A DNA stretch of 64,000 bases from contig NC_067207.1 in the NCBI RefSeq assembly GCF_026262505.1, forward strand, positions 248,001 to 312,000, given 5' to 3'. Below, piece by piece: positions 38,413 to 48,559 of this stretch (position 1 is its first letter; every line of letters starts with the position of its first letter). The notes under the pieces are model-generated. The model was not told the origin of the DNA and ran no database searches. It was given only the letters and a program-made list of their open reading frames with translations. Origin of the DNA: Trichomonas vaginalis G3. Lineage: Eukaryota; Parabasalia; Trichomonadida; Trichomonadidae. Position numbers and translations under genes: made by a program.

Positions 38413-39346
38413 TTACTTACTAATAAAATTTCTTTGTTATGACACTTTCTCCAGTTTATAGGACCTCTCTCATATTCTATCTTGTCATATCTAAACTCAT
38501 AGTCATGTATGTCCTCTAACCATCTCATAACGGTTTCCAAACCACTTTTATCGGATGTAAAGTAAAAGCATGGATGGTTATGTAAAACGTCTAAAGTTTC
38601 TAAAGAGTCTCTCAAAGTCCAGTCTACTTGGTATTGAAAATCCCATGTGTTATAGAACGGCGGGTCCACTATAAAGAAAACATTTTCCTTGTCTTTATAT
38701 TTTTCATACAACTCTGTCCAATGACATCTCACAAACTCTATACCCTCAATATATTTTTCTATGTCCTCTTTGAAACATTTGTATAGTTGAGATATAAAAC
38801 TTTTGACATAAGTGTTTCAATGTCATGAACTCTTATACCACTTATATAATAGTCTAGCAGATATACTATCCCAGTCTATATATTCTGCTTTTTTCAAACC
38901 TCTCTCACAATATTTTTCTTATCTAATGGTATACGTTCCATCTTACCTATAGGTATCTTTTCTTTTAACTCTTTCAATATATTGTTTGTGTCTGGTATAT
39001 GTTTGAGACGGTCCATATAGTTGTCGAAGTCATTGCATATAATCTTTGAGTCTGGGAATATTGTATGGCACAAATGGGATATATAGAAACTTCCACCGAA
39101 CAAATCTACAAATGTTAGACCATTCGGTAGTTTCTTAAGTTCTCTCAATATAATATCTTTACATTTACTCTTATTTCCAAGAACGGTAACGGAGGTTTTG
39201 TAAAATTCATTTATATATAATAATAAAAATGTTTTTACCCGAAAAGTGACAGAAAAGTGACAAAACATGAAAACATATATAATTTGTGAAAAGTGAAACA
39301 TTATATAATGTTTTCGACCCAGAAGAAGGCTTCTTCCCAGAAGCAA
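38397..39346 (-). pseudogene. Dam-like DNA adenine-N6 methyltransferase region, broken
   Basis: The AdoMet-binding motif region reads GLTFVDLFGGSFYISHL and KIICNDFDNY. Further on is the catalytic DPPY-type motif in the stretch FFIVDPPFYNTWDF, followed by a C-terminal domain. This order fits D12-class (Dam-type) N6-adenine methyltransferases, which often act on GATC. Adenine methylation and Maverick-linked methyltransferases have been reported in T. vaginalis. It is the last gene before the right TIR. Fossil with about three breaks. Confidence 0.75.
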
Positions 39347-39414
39347 TGGAGGAAGAAGAAGAGTCCTCCGAATTCACACCAGAAGACTAACAATTTTCCG
39401 AATAAAAACTTCAT

Positions 39415-39488
39415 TTATACTAAACATCTTCAGGGCTAGAGGGCGCAACGCGCCTGGAGGCCCCACTACCTTTTTTTTTTTTTTTTTT
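39415..39488 (-). repeat. Right terminal inverted repeat, 74 bp
   Basis: Inverse copy of the left end, finishing in an 18-base T run of exactly the same length. Its hairpin (39442-39454) reads GGCGC-GTT-GCGCC in the orientation of the left end, so the stem is kept although one pair has changed from A-T to G-C. Confidence 0.92.
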
Positions 39489-39493
39489 ATTTT
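39489..39493. repeat. Right target-site duplication candidate (ATTTT)
   Basis: Same five bases as at 15283-15287, directly outside the right TIR. AT-rich target sequence makes chance agreement possible. Confidence 0.55.
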
Positions 39494-39802
39494 TCTATAA
39501 ATTATCAAATTTTTAAAAAACATTTCGAGAATTTTCATTTGATATAATATTTTTAATAGACGGAATAAGTATGATTTGCAGTAAAAATATATAATATTAA
39601 CTTTAAACTGCTATCCGAAGAAAGTCAGAAATAAAAATTAAAAAAACCACAAAAATCGAATTCAGATTTTCCCATATAGAATATACGCACATTGTACATA
39701 CCATTTCTTACATAGATTTTCAATTTAATCTTACTTGAAAAATTTTTCCATAATGTCACTTTTTCCCAGATTAGTAATTAATTTCTTTTAATTTTTTCTT
39801 TG

Positions 39803-40846
39803 ATGACTGATGCTGATATTGAACAATTCAAAGCAGCAGAGAACATCATTGCCGAACTCAAAAGTATAAATGACATAGATCATTTATCCAACGAAAAACT
39901 ACAGCATCTCATCATAATTCTCAAAGATCTCAAAACAAAACTAACATCGATTAAAGTATCAGCCGATAACTCTTATAATAGATTAAAACTTTCGACTAAT
40001 ATACCACCCACAAACTTTATTCAGAAAAATACTTTTATTCCTCCACCACCACCAAGGAATGAGGTTCTTCGTCCCCAAAATATGGAAATGAACAGGCCTG
40101 TTCATCAACTTCCTAGTGCTCCCCCTCCGAATTTTCAGAATAATTTCCATCCCCCTCCAAATCCAAAGAAAAAAATTACACTTGCACAAGATAAGCCAAT
40201 ATGGGGAAACACAGATATATTTTTTCAAGGAATTCGTTCCAAAGAAGAATATGAAAAATTGTTTCAGCAAACTTCTCCCCAAATCCTTCCACATGAAAGA
40301 CAGCATTGGAGTGTTCGATTTTCTTTATACACAGATGAAGCTCGACGTTTTAACTCCAAAGTTTTAGATCCACCAAAAAGAACCAACGGTGCAAAGGAAA
40401 ATTCAATATGGAAAATACAGAATATCTCATTTCAGATCGAGAAACAGCAAAAAATCTCATCTTCTACCTTTGTAAGGCTCTTAAATTCGATGGTTATCTC
40501 ATGTCCGATAGAAGCAAGGGAAAGAGCCGAACGAAACTACCCGAAGAAGCATATGCTGGCTCCGCACATACCATACCATAGATATTTATCTCTTGATTTC
40601 AAAGATCGGCTTGGATTAGAGCTAAAAAGCCTTGGATTGGATATATCAGATTCCCAACAGATCAGTGATAGCGGGCCATTCAATGAAGAACTTAATAACT
40701 ATAGAAGAGAGCTTGAAAACATAATTCCAAAATTAGAAAAGCTTAAAAACGAAATCCTTCCATGTATTGATGAATACAGGAAGAAAGATTTGGAATTAGC
40801 CAAAGAAAGAAATGATTTTATTCGAAATTACGTTAATAATAACTAG
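39803..40846 (+). CDS. Ada3-like (SAGA-type acetyltransferase subunit) protein
   Basis: 347 residues from ATG 39803 (MTDADIEQFKAAENIIAELK). The N-terminus is helical, and residues about 70-120 are proline-rich (FIPPPPPRNEV). The C-terminal 90 residues (LDFKDRLGLELKSLGLDISD, then a long helix ELNNYRRELENIIPKLEKL) resemble the Ada3 C-terminal domain (LRSLGLL...E...L..LQ..L). Ada3 links the Gcn5/Ada2 module in SAGA-type histone acetyltransferase complexes. A host gene, 310 bases outside the element's right end. The match rests on the C-terminal pattern only. Confidence 0.5.
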   Translation: MTDADIEQFKAAENIIAELKSINDIDHLSNEKLQHLIIILKDLKTKLTSIKVSADNSYNRLKLSTNIPPTNFIQKNTFIPPPPPRNEVLRPQNMEMNRPVHQLPSAPPPNFQNNFHPPPNPKKKITLAQDKPIWGNTDIFFQGIRSKEEYEKLFQQTSPQILPHERQHWSVRFSLYTDEARRFNSKVLDPPKRTNGAKENSIWKIQNISFQIEKQQKISSSTFVRLLNSMVISCPIEARERAERNYPKKHMLAPHIPYHRYLSLDFKDRLGLELKSLGLDISDSQQISDSGPFNEELNNYRRELENIIPKLEKLKNEILPCIDEYRKKDLELAKERNDFIRNYVNNN

Positions 40847-41428
40847 AATTATATTGTTTGTAAATTAAATTGTTATTTATTTTGATAATCATCATTTTTA
40901 CATGAATTAATAACTATTCAATTAATACATAGTTTGAAACAAAAATAATCAATTTGTTATTTCTTGAAATTTCTAGAAAATTATATTGGTAAATATTCAT
41001 AAATGGTAATTTAAAGAATAAATTTGATGCAATTGAACTTGTTTGTAAAAGATTTTTTAGATTTTTTTATGATTTGAATTAAAAAATAAAGGCAAAAACA
41101 TGTCTTTATTCACAAAAAATCTTCTTGATCATATAATTGAATAGAAAATTAAATATATTTTTATTTTATAAAATTTATACAAAAATTTCAAATTTTTGTA
41201 CTAGAAAATAATTAAAAATTGCCGAGAACAAGATAAAGAATTGATTGAAAAAGGAATAATAAAATATCAAAAATAAAAACCAGAATCAGTTAGGATTAAA
41301 GCAAAACAGACATTATGTATGTTGTATGTACTAGGAAATCAACATCTTTGAACATTTTTGAAAGAAAATTTTGACATAAAAATAAAATTTTGAAATATTT
41401 CTTGTAAAAAACACTTCAAAATATGAGA
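40847..41428. other. Intergenic between convergent genes, no gene seen
   Basis: About 580 very AT-rich bases between the 3' ends of the Ada3-like and RRM genes. No open frame or repeat. Confidence 0.6.
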
Positions 41429-42166
41429 TTATTGAGGTCTTGGTATTGGAGGACGATGATCTTTCCTTACTTTTAGAGGAGCGCTAAATTCAATTTTAAC
41501 ACGGGTTCCCATGATGTATTTTCCATTTTTAGCCTTCAAAGCCTTTGCTGCTGATCGTATATCGAAGAATTCAACAAATTTCTGGTTTGGATTTGTTGGT
41601 GTTGATCTGATTTCTCTGATTTCGCCGTAAGTTTGGAAAATAGCACGAATATGGTCATCTGTTGCTGTTTTAACATGGAAAATCGCAATTGTTCCATGAT
41701 TCTGTGTTTTTGGGTCGGATTTATCGACAACAATTGGAGCATAGTCGACTGTAATGACATTCCCGTGTAATACATTTCCGTTTAATAGTTTTTTAGCTCG
41801 AAAACTCTGCCTTAAGTCGTAATAATCGAGAGTAACTTTTCCTTCTTTAATATTACTCATGTCAATGTTATATAATGAATCTCCACTTGAAAACATGGTC
41901 CTTATTTCTTCTTCAGTTGTTTCTGGATGAACATTTGTTACTAAAATTGATCTGTTTTCATTGAAATTATCACCATGAGTTGGTAAACTTGGGCCAACCA
42001 TTCCTGCTAGTTGCGAAGTATCCTGCATTCCTAGAGAGTAAATTAAATGAGATAATTCAGAATCTAAAACGTGTGAAGTTACTGCTGTATTTGAAGAGTT
42101 TATTAATGAATTAGGGGTGCTGCCAAAGCTTGGAGGAGTACGGACGTAATCTGACCATTGTTCCAT
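41429..42166 (-). CDS. Mei2-like RNA-binding protein with two RRMs
   Basis: 245 residues. RRM1 spans about residues 73-143 (SILVTNVHPETTEEEIRTMF) and RRM2 about 158-229. RRM2 contains the typical Mei2 stretch TYGEIREIRSTP followed by KFVEFFDIRSAAKALKA. Mei2-like proteins bind RNA and regulate meiosis or growth in fungi and plants. The C-terminal third RRM that carries the main RNA-binding activity in Mei2 is absent, and the protein ends in a short proline/arginine tail. The N-terminal 70 residues are low-complexity. An intact host gene. Confidence 0.85.
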   Translation of the reverse strand: MEQWSDYVRTPPSFGSTPNSLINSSNTAVTSHVLDSELSHLIYSLGMQDTSQLAGMVGPSLPTHGDNFNENRSILVTNVHPETTEEEIRTMFSSGDSLYNIDMSNIKEGKVTLDYYDLRQSFRAKKLLNGNVLHGNVITVDYAPIVVDKSDPKTQNHGTIAIFHVKTATDDHIRAIFQTYGEIREIRSTPTNPNQKFVEFFDIRSAAKALKAKNGKYIMGTRVKIEFSAPLKVRKDHRPPIPRPQ

Positions 42167-42558
42167 TATATAAAATTTTATAAATTTATTTATTTTTTTT
42201 TCTTTGGAAAAATGACAAAGATAACTTGTTCGTTAAGGGGGGCGCTCCTAATGCTGTTTCTATCAGTATGATTAAGGAGCTTTCTTTTGCACTTTCATCA
42301 CTTGAACCCTACAAGATATATGCCCCCTCCCAATGGGAGGTGGGTACAAAAATTGATTTGTTGACATTGTTTTTTGAATACTTTACAAGCGCCCAGACCA
42401 TTTATTAAGGAAGAGTTCTAGAAATCCAAAAGGTCGAAGCTCTCCTTCTCAAAATTACTTTAGGGTATTTTCTATTCCAAAATATATTTCCTTTGTAATT
42501 CAAAAATAACATAGCATGATAATAAGCATACCTCCCTTATTAAGTTGTTCAGGAGGAT
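42167..42558. other. Spacer with a short open frame, no gene assigned
   Basis: Contains a G-run and a 60-codon frame (42226-42408, SISMIKELSFALSSLEPYKI). I see no family match and no upstream initiator, so I leave it unassigned. It may be a relic of a host gene. Confidence 0.4.
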
Positions 42559-43640
42559 TTGTTATTAAACCCTTTTAAAGACTTCGACTTTTATCATTTA
42601 TTTTTCAGATGTTTACAAAAAATTGAGAAAAAAAGTGAAAGAAAATTTTGCATTCAAAAAGTACTCGTTCGCTGGGATTATACGTACTTTCTATTTCCAC
42701 AAATTATGACTTTAAAAATTTTGACTTATCTTTTAACCTCAGAATTTCATCAACTCCAAAAAATGTTCATCAGATATCGAGGAAAAGTACTTTACAATTT
42801 GAGACCGTCAAAAAATTCTGAAGTTTACTTACAGACCACAGCTTTAATGTTTTTCTCGTTTGGTCTCCCTATTTTCATATCTATTTATAATTACAATTTC
42901 ACGGGTAAGTCTATCCGACAAATCCTCCCTATTGGGAAATATAAACTTCAGGTTTGGGGTGCCCAAGGCGGTGGAGATAGAGGTGGAAGGGGTGGTTATT
43001 CTGAAGGCATTTTAGATCTTAGAAGTGAAACCAATGTATATATAAACGTTGGTGGCCCAGGATATGCTGCTAGAAATGAAATAGCATTAGGTGGTTTCAA
43101 TGGAGGAGGATCCACAGAATCTAATTCTGAATATGGCAGAATTGGATGTTCAGGTGGAGGAGGAACGGATATTAGGGTGATTGAAAATGATCCAACGAAA
43201 AGAATAATTGTGGCTGGTGGCGGTGGTGGTCAAGGATTTGATACATCTCATCGCAATATCGAAATCGGTGGATATGGCGGTGGCATAAAAGGGGGCAAAC
43301 CAAAATATCAATCTGAAGGCTTTGCATTTTGGAAAGGAGGAAATGGCCCCTTGCTGGCGGAGGAGGTGGCTGGTATGGTGGTTATGGACAACAATATATT
43401 CCTGATGGAGCTGGTGGAGGTAGTGGATTTGTTTACAACGAATCTGCAGAAAAATTTTCTAATCGAGATTATTATTTAACGAATGCTTTCACGATTGATG
43501 GAAATACATCAATTAAAGAACCGAATGGAGAAAATTCAATTGGACATGAGTAGTAGGATAGGACGGGTTATGTGACTTTTTTTGTAAACGTAAGAATTCA
43601 TACAATATTGAACGATTTTGTATCATTATTTTTAACATTA
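42559..43640 (+). pseudogene. Glycine-rich (GYVTF-type) protein, one frame change
   Basis: The protein core reads GKYKLQVWGAQGG, then VYINVGGPG, RIIVAGGGGGQGF and GGGGGWYGGYGQQY, typical of the large Trichomonas glycine-rich family. A hydrophobic stretch (MFFSFGLPIFISIYNY) comes before it and may anchor it. No ATG opens the frame at 42559 (TTG); an in-frame ATG occurs at 42706. At about 43350 the frame changes by one base: the Gly-rich continuation (LAGGGGGWYGG) reads in the next frame to 43553, and a GYVTFFVNVRI-like end is visible beyond that stop. At least one, possibly two, frame changes; likely a recent pseudogene or an assembly error. Confidence 0.7.
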
Positions 43641-43675
43641 ATTTTAAACATAATTTATTTTTTATTCTTACATAA

Positions 43676-44056
43676 ATGACCCAACAAGTAAAACCAGATA
43701 AAATAGATTATCGAATTTTAGAGGATGGTGTTCCTGTTTATATTCAAAGATTTAAAGGGAAGCAATATTATAGAATTCTTAATCCCGAATACATAAAACA
43801 TTTATTTAAAAAGGAAGACTGTGAATTATTAAACGTTAATGAATATGAAACCAATAAATCAAAATTGAAATATAAATATATTGGAAGTGATGAAAGATGT
43901 AAAGATAAAAATAAAGTTTATACAGTTTCATATAATGAATGGAAAACCAATAAGATAAGAAAACATTTAGGAGATTATGGGAAATGTTCTGAATTCTTCA
44001 AATCTAGTATGTACGAGAGAGTAAAAGAAATTAGAAATAATTATTTTCATGAGTAA
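43676..44056 (+). CDS. Unknown small element protein
   Basis: 126 residues, MTQQVKPDKIDYRILEDGVP, basic and beta-rich (VYIQRFKGKQYYRILNPEYI). An AT-only leader (TTTTTTATTCTTACATAA) precedes the ATG, like other genes of this element. No family recognised. First gene after the glycine-rich host gene. Confidence 0.55.
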   Translation: MTQQVKPDKIDYRILEDGVPVYIQRFKGKQYYRILNPEYIKHLFKKEDCELLNVNEYETNKSKLKYKYIGSDERCKDKNKVYTVSYNEWKTNKIRKHLGDYGKCSEFFKSSMYERVKEIRNNYFHE

Positions 44057-44082
44057 AAATAAACTTTAAAAATAAATTGAAA

Positions 44083-44451
44083 CTAATGATTATTTGAATT
44101 TATGAAATTAATTATTTGATTCATTCGCTCTTCAATAATTTCTATTCTTTTTGTTAAATCATCTATTTTCATTAATGAGGTGATTCTTGATTGAGGAATG
44201 GATTTCAAACTAACCACTCCTTTTATTTTTGAAATTTTGAATCCATCAACTTTAAACATTTTATTCAATTTACATGTTGTCAATTCTTCAAATAATTTTT
44301 TATTATTAGCATAATAGTCATTAAATTCTTCAACAGATGAAAAAATTTTTATTTCAGTAATTGGTTTAACAACGTTTATTTTTTGTTGAACATTTTCACT
44401 TTCATTTATTTCTTCCTCCTTTGTTTCATTTATTTTTAAAATTGGTTTCAT
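44083..44451 (-). CDS. Unknown small element protein with coiled end
   Basis: 122 residues, MKPILKINETKEEEINESEN. The middle (NKMFKVDGFKISKIKGVVSL) looks like a small winged or beta domain. The end (LTKRIEIIEERMNQIINFI) is a short coiled coil that could oligomerise. It is convergent with the previous gene. Function unknown. Confidence 0.55.
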   Translation of the reverse strand: MKPILKINETKEEEINESENVQQKINVVKPITEIKIFSSVEEFNDYYANNKKLFEELTTCKLNKMFKVDGFKISKIKGVVSLKSIPQSRITSLMKIDDLTKRIEIIEERMNQIINFINSNNH

Positions 44452-44517
44452 TTATCATTAAATAAAAATTAGAATATAAGTGATGAAATATATTTTTTAA
44501 TTAATATTAAATCAGAA

Positions 44518-44754
44518 ATGGCGGCAGGATTCTTTAAAAAATTATGGGATGGAATTAAGAAAGCTGCAGGTTGGGTTTATAAAAAGGTTATTAAACCTGT
44601 TGCAAACTTTTTGGCACCAGTAGCGAAAACGGCAGGAACTATCATAGGTGGAGTATTAGGTACTAAAGCAGGTAATCCGGCGATGGGAGCACAAGCAGGT
44701 AACGCAATTGGTGGAATTGCTGAAGGAATACTTAATAAAATAGGAGGTAGATAG
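44518..44754 (+). CDS. Amphipathic virion-like peptide protein
   Basis: 78 residues. An amphipathic N-terminus (MAAGFFKKLWDGIKKAAGWV) is followed by a Gly/Ala-rich hydrophobic stretch (AGTIIGGVLGTKAGNPAMGA). It shares the start MAAG(F/I)FKKLWD with the convergent gene at 44776-44991 and the general outline of the peptide at 37634-37876. Polinton and adenovirus proteins of this type are membrane-lytic or core proteins. Confidence 0.65.
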   Translation: MAAGFFKKLWDGIKKAAGWVYKKVIKPVANFLAPVAKTAGTIIGGVLGTKAGNPAMGAQAGNAIGGIAEGILNKIGGR

Positions 44755-44775
44755 TGGAAAAAATAAATATTATTT

Positions 44776-44991
44776 TTATCTTAGTATCGGTTGTAGTCTT
44801 TGATAAACTTTTTCTCCTTTATTTAAAATTTCTCTTATTGGGGCAGCTTTTGGTGTTATTGATTCAGCAATGTCACTAATTGCTTCTTTATTCTTAAATA
44901 TCCAATTTGCTCCTTTCTTCATTGTTTCCCAAACTTTATGCGCTCCTCTTTTTACTTTATCCCACAGTTTCTTAAATATACCTGCAGCCAT
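44776..44991 (-). CDS. Amphipathic virion-like peptide protein, paralogue
   Basis: 71 residues, MAAGIFKKLWDKVKRGAHKV, then WIFKNKEAISDIAESI and a helical end. Its first 12 residues nearly match those of the gene facing it, so the two are likely duplicates in convergent arrangement that have drifted at their C-termini. Intact. Confidence 0.65.
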   Translation of the reverse strand: MAAGIFKKLWDKVKRGAHKVWETMKKGANWIFKNKEAISDIAESITPKAAPIREILNKGEKVYQRLQPILR

Positions 44992-45057
44992 AGTTGATTA
45001 TTTCATTAAAATTAAAAATTCATTTTCATCTTTTAATTTTGATTTTTTTAATAATAA

Positions 45058-46697
45058 ATGACGACTAACTATTTGGTGCCAAACACTAAACCGATTAATG
45101 GAAATGTGTTTCATTCATTCGAAAAGATAAATGAAATATTCGCAAAGAATGATGGTAGAAGATATTATAGAGAACTTGAAAGTTCATGCTATGACTCTGA
45201 TGCTCCATATTTTGATGATAAACAAACTCATTTAAGAATTACAAATCCGGCTCATGATGTGAACCAATTAGGTGACACATATATTAAACGCAAAGTTAAA
45301 GCAACTCTAGTTTCAAATAAAGCTTTCACATGTGATGCCGCTTTTAAATGCATGCGTTTATTCGTTGGTTACAAATCATCAAATCAAAGCTTTAAACAAT
45401 TAGAAGTAGAAACCGAAAGAGGTGATGCCGGTTATCTTCAGATGGATTGCGCCCGTGAATCTTTCGCATTTGCAACATATAAACCAAAATCAGAAAGGAA
45501 AGTTAAAAAGTTTGTTCATTCGTTATATAATAATGTTCAAAAATATGATAACTCAGTATGTGGTAAATATATTGACCCTTCAGAAGTTTTCAAGAAAGCA
45601 AATGAAGAAGTTGATATCACTTTTGATATGATTATTCCGGTAAATGATTTGTTAGCATTTCAGGCGTTCGATGATTATCCTAAATCATTTGGTGAAATCA
45701 TTCTTAAATATTATGTTTTCAGGGATACTTTAGTATTTTGTCAGGTTGACCCGTTAAGAGTTGCTGATTTACAAAATTACGTTTATGAAAAGATAACTGA
45801 TGAAAATTATGAAAAGATTATGAATCATGTTTATAAATATGATCGCAAATTCCAACAAATCGGACTTTCTGCCAAATTAATTACAAGCTTAGCCGCTACA
45901 TCTGCTGACGCAACAGTTGATGACGTTATTATTTCATGCACAAAGATGGAAGTTTTAGAGGATAAATGTATTACACCAGGATACGGTTTAATTGAAGAAT
46001 CAGTTAAAGCAATACCACGTTTATTCAGTAAGGAAGATCCATTCATGATTCCAGCTCAACATATTGACGTTCGTTCACTAAATGGAGGTTGCATCACTCC
46101 TGAAGGTATTAGCTCAGATTTCTCATATGCTCTTCATAATGTTACAGATGTTGTGTTAACATTTCCGAAAATGCAATGCAAAGAACAGTTTTAGAAAATC
46201 CAATGCTTCGAGGTCTTCAGGTCACTATAGATTCCAGAAACTTCCCCGATCAAGCGATGACCACAGTGGGCGACATATTCTTTACACGTATGCTTCAAGC
46301 TTCTGATTTAGATGGAGTGAATGAATGCACAGAAGAATACGAGGACTCATTAACTAGACCACTGAATGATGATGATGGCACGCCATTAGCTAGAACATGG
46401 AAAGACCAAACTTCATTCTTATGCACTATTCCAGTTCAACGTGATGGAGCGGGTATATTCTTTGATGGATTAGAAACTTTCAACTCACAAGTTACAGTAC
46501 AAGTGAAAGCTTATCCAATCATTCGGGGTGTAAATGACACTTACTGTTCAAAGGTGACAAATCCTCCTCAGGTTTGGTTTACTAGGACTACATATTGGAC
46601 ATGGACACCGGATGAAGGTTTGAAATATCATCCAACAGGTACACCACCACAGTATAGAAGTTCATATGATGAAATATTGATGAATAGAAATGTTTAA
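45058..46697 (+). pseudogene. Major capsid protein region of second element
   Basis: About 540 codons of beta-rich sequence starting MTTNYLVPNTKPINGNVFHS. The middle (FDMIIPVNDLLAFQAFDDYP) corresponds to the equivalent block of the first element's capsid region, and the C-terminal part is rich in W, Y and Pro strands (TRTTYWTWTPDEGLKYHP). Size and place before the A32 ATPase fit a Polinton double-jelly-roll major capsid protein. It is nearly whole, with about one break. Confidence 0.65.
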
Positions 46698-46774
46698 AAT
46701 TATAAATTTATTTTTGATTAAATGGATTTAAATTCTGAAGAATTAACAGAGTATATAATACCTACATAGATGAT

Positions 46775-47536
46775 ATGATTAATGAAGCATTGAGTGATAA
46801 TAGAAATGCTCTATCTAAGGAAAAATTAATGAAAATTCCATATTCTGAATGTTACTTAAATTCAATCACTGCAGCAATTGGTAAACAAAATAAAGGTAAA
46901 ACGTTAACGATATTAAAACAAATTATCATTATTGCTAACACTTCACCCCATTCACATGTGTTAATTTATATCAACCGTTCAGGTTCACCTTCAGATGATA
47001 CATTTGAATCTTTAAAGCATTTAATCAAAATTCCAATTATTTATTTATCACAAGAAGAAGCAGAAGATTATTTAAAAAACTTTTTAATGTATAAAGAATT
47101 ATATAATACAATCAAGAAGCAAGGATTAGAGGATAAAATTATTGATAAACAACGGGATGAATTATTTGAAACACTTTCTATTTCAAATTTTGATAAAGAA
47201 TTTTTGCATTCACTAATTTTTCTAGATGATGCCGTGAAATCAAAACTAATAACAAATGAGAAATCATATTTTAATCAATTATTAACTCAATGTCGACACA
47301 TTCAGTGTTCATTCTTCATGGCTGTTCAATACTTCAAAGCATTAAGCACAAACATTAAATCAAATCTATCAACCCTTTTCATTTTCAGTGGGTTTAGTCG
47401 TCAACAGTTGAACGTTATGCTTTATCAAGTGAATTTACCAATGAGCATTAATGAACTTTACACACAATATCAGCAATTAGGTGAACATGGAAAAATAATA
47501 GTTGATTTAAATAAAGGAGGTGTTAAATTTGATTAA
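46775..47536 (+). CDS. A32-like packaging ATPase of second element
   Basis: 253 residues. Walker A is GKQNKGKTLTILKQ, Walker B is SLIFLDDAV, followed by the helix CSFFMAVQYFKALS in the position of the Q-bearing sensor helix. It is a diverged homologue of 24747-25622 and packages DNA into the capsid. The ATG at 46775 lacks the usual AT leader, and a short upstream ATG near 46723 could be an alternative start. Confidence 0.8.
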   Translation: MINEALSDNRNALSKEKLMKIPYSECYLNSITAAIGKQNKGKTLTILKQIIIIANTSPHSHVLIYINRSGSPSDDTFESLKHLIKIPIIYLSQEEAEDYLKNFLMYKELYNTIKKQGLEDKIIDKQRDELFETLSISNFDKEFLHSLIFLDDAVKSKLITNEKSYFNQLLTQCRHIQCSFFMAVQYFKALSTNIKSNLSTLFIFSGFSRQQLNVMLYQVNLPMSINELYTQYQQLGEHGKIIVDLNKGGVKFD

Positions 47537-47576
47537 CTTTTTATAATTAATTTTTATTTTTTATTTATAATTAAAC

Positions 47577-48476
47577 ATGACTGAAATAGCAAATCTTCTA
47601 CAGGTTCCATTAAAACAAGGGACAAACAAAAAGGGTGCATATAATAGAACTATGAAAGTTCCAGACGGAATGAAAGAATTAGTCCACATTGTTGCCGGTC
47701 TTCAAAAGGATGTTAAACAAATGAGAAACGTTTTAACATTACCAGAAGCTCAAGCATATGCCAAACGTCATGGACCAAATTGGGAAGCACATGAAGCAGA
47801 CATTACAGGACCAAATGGAAAACCTGATGGTATAAATGAAGTTTTCGTTACTGATGGTCAAGGTAATATTAAAGTCATAAATGGTTATAAATTAACTGTA
47901 TCTGATTATCCTAAACGTAAAGCATATAATGAACGTTATCCTATGCAATTTGATGAAAATGGAAAAGCTGTTAAACAATACATTGGAGAAGGTGAAAATG
48001 GTCCAATTAATTCATACCGTTATAATCCATATTCTTATTTCAATGAAGAATTAAATGCTATTGAAGAGGGACCGGATGGATTACCACGATATGTTAATCA
48101 GTTTGATGGTCAATATGCATATTTGAGACCTGAAATTCCAGCTAAGAAATTCTTTAAAGTTGCTTTATTCGATCCAGTGTTCAATGAACAGAAAGAAGCA
48201 ATGAAAGCAGAATTTAAACCAATTCAAGTGGCAAGAATTTCTTCATCTTCACTTTCAGAAGCGTTCAAGGAATTGATAAAGAAACCACTTTATTCTCAAC
48301 AAGGTTATAACTTTGATTTAATTAAAGAAAGTGATAGACGTAAATTAGAAAAATCAGATGGTTTTAAGAATGCATGTAATGAAATGATTAAAGATATTGT
48401 AAATGATAAAATAAGACTGGAAGAAACTCAAAGCAATATCAATAACATAATTGGTGCAGTTACAAAGAAAGTATAA
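47577..48476 (+). CDS. Conserved-looking virion-type protein, function unknown
   Basis: 299 residues, [21 protein letters not shown] central block ([19 protein letters not shown], then [18 protein letters not shown]) recalls a motif I associate with proteins of large DNA viruses and Polinton-like elements, but I cannot name the family. The C-terminal 80 residues are helical. Intact, in line with the ATPase gene 40 bases upstream. Confidence 0.55.
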   Translation: MTEIANLLQVPLKQGTNKKGAYNRTMKVPDGMKELVHIVAGLQKDVKQMRNVLTLPEAQAYAKRHGPNWEAHEADITGPNGKPDGINEVFVTDGQGNIKVINGYKLTVSDYPKRKAYNERYPMQFDENGKAVKQYIGEGENGPINSYRYNPYSYFNEELNAIEEGPDGLPRYVNQFDGQYAYLRPEIPAKKFFKVALFDPVFNEQKEAMKAEFKPIQVARISSSSLSEAFKELIKKPLYSQQGYNFDLIKESDRRKLEKSDGFKNACNEMIKDIVNDKIRLEETQSNINNIIGAVTKKV

Positions 48477-48559
48477 GCAAACAATGATGAACCTTGGGAT
48501 ATTACCGTAACAACTAAATAAAACTTTAAATATATTTTTCTTTTTTTATTCAATTATAA

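Larger units (their letters stand above)
15288..39488. mobile_element. Maverick/Polinton-type virus-like element, both ends present, genes broken
   Basis: A 24.2-kb element bounded by 74-bp terminal inverted repeats and a 5-bp direct repeat (ATTTT). Parts recognised: capsid region, A32-type ATPase, SF3 helicase, integrase, Dam-like methyltransferase, KilA-N and KilA-N/GIY-YIG proteins, phage-type fibre, small amphipathic and membrane peptides, and a central block of repeats. No PolB-like frame was recognised. About fifteen breaks are visible, so this is a fossil. The TIRs differ at only 4 of 74 positions and the direct repeat is kept, which suggests a recent insertion. Some breaks could be assembly error. 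Mavericks are a major repeat class in the T. vaginalis genome. Confidence 0.9.

Noticed and set aside
42226-42408. 60-codon frame before the glycine-rich gene
   Set aside because: No recognisable domain or start context; kept only as a note in the spacer entry.
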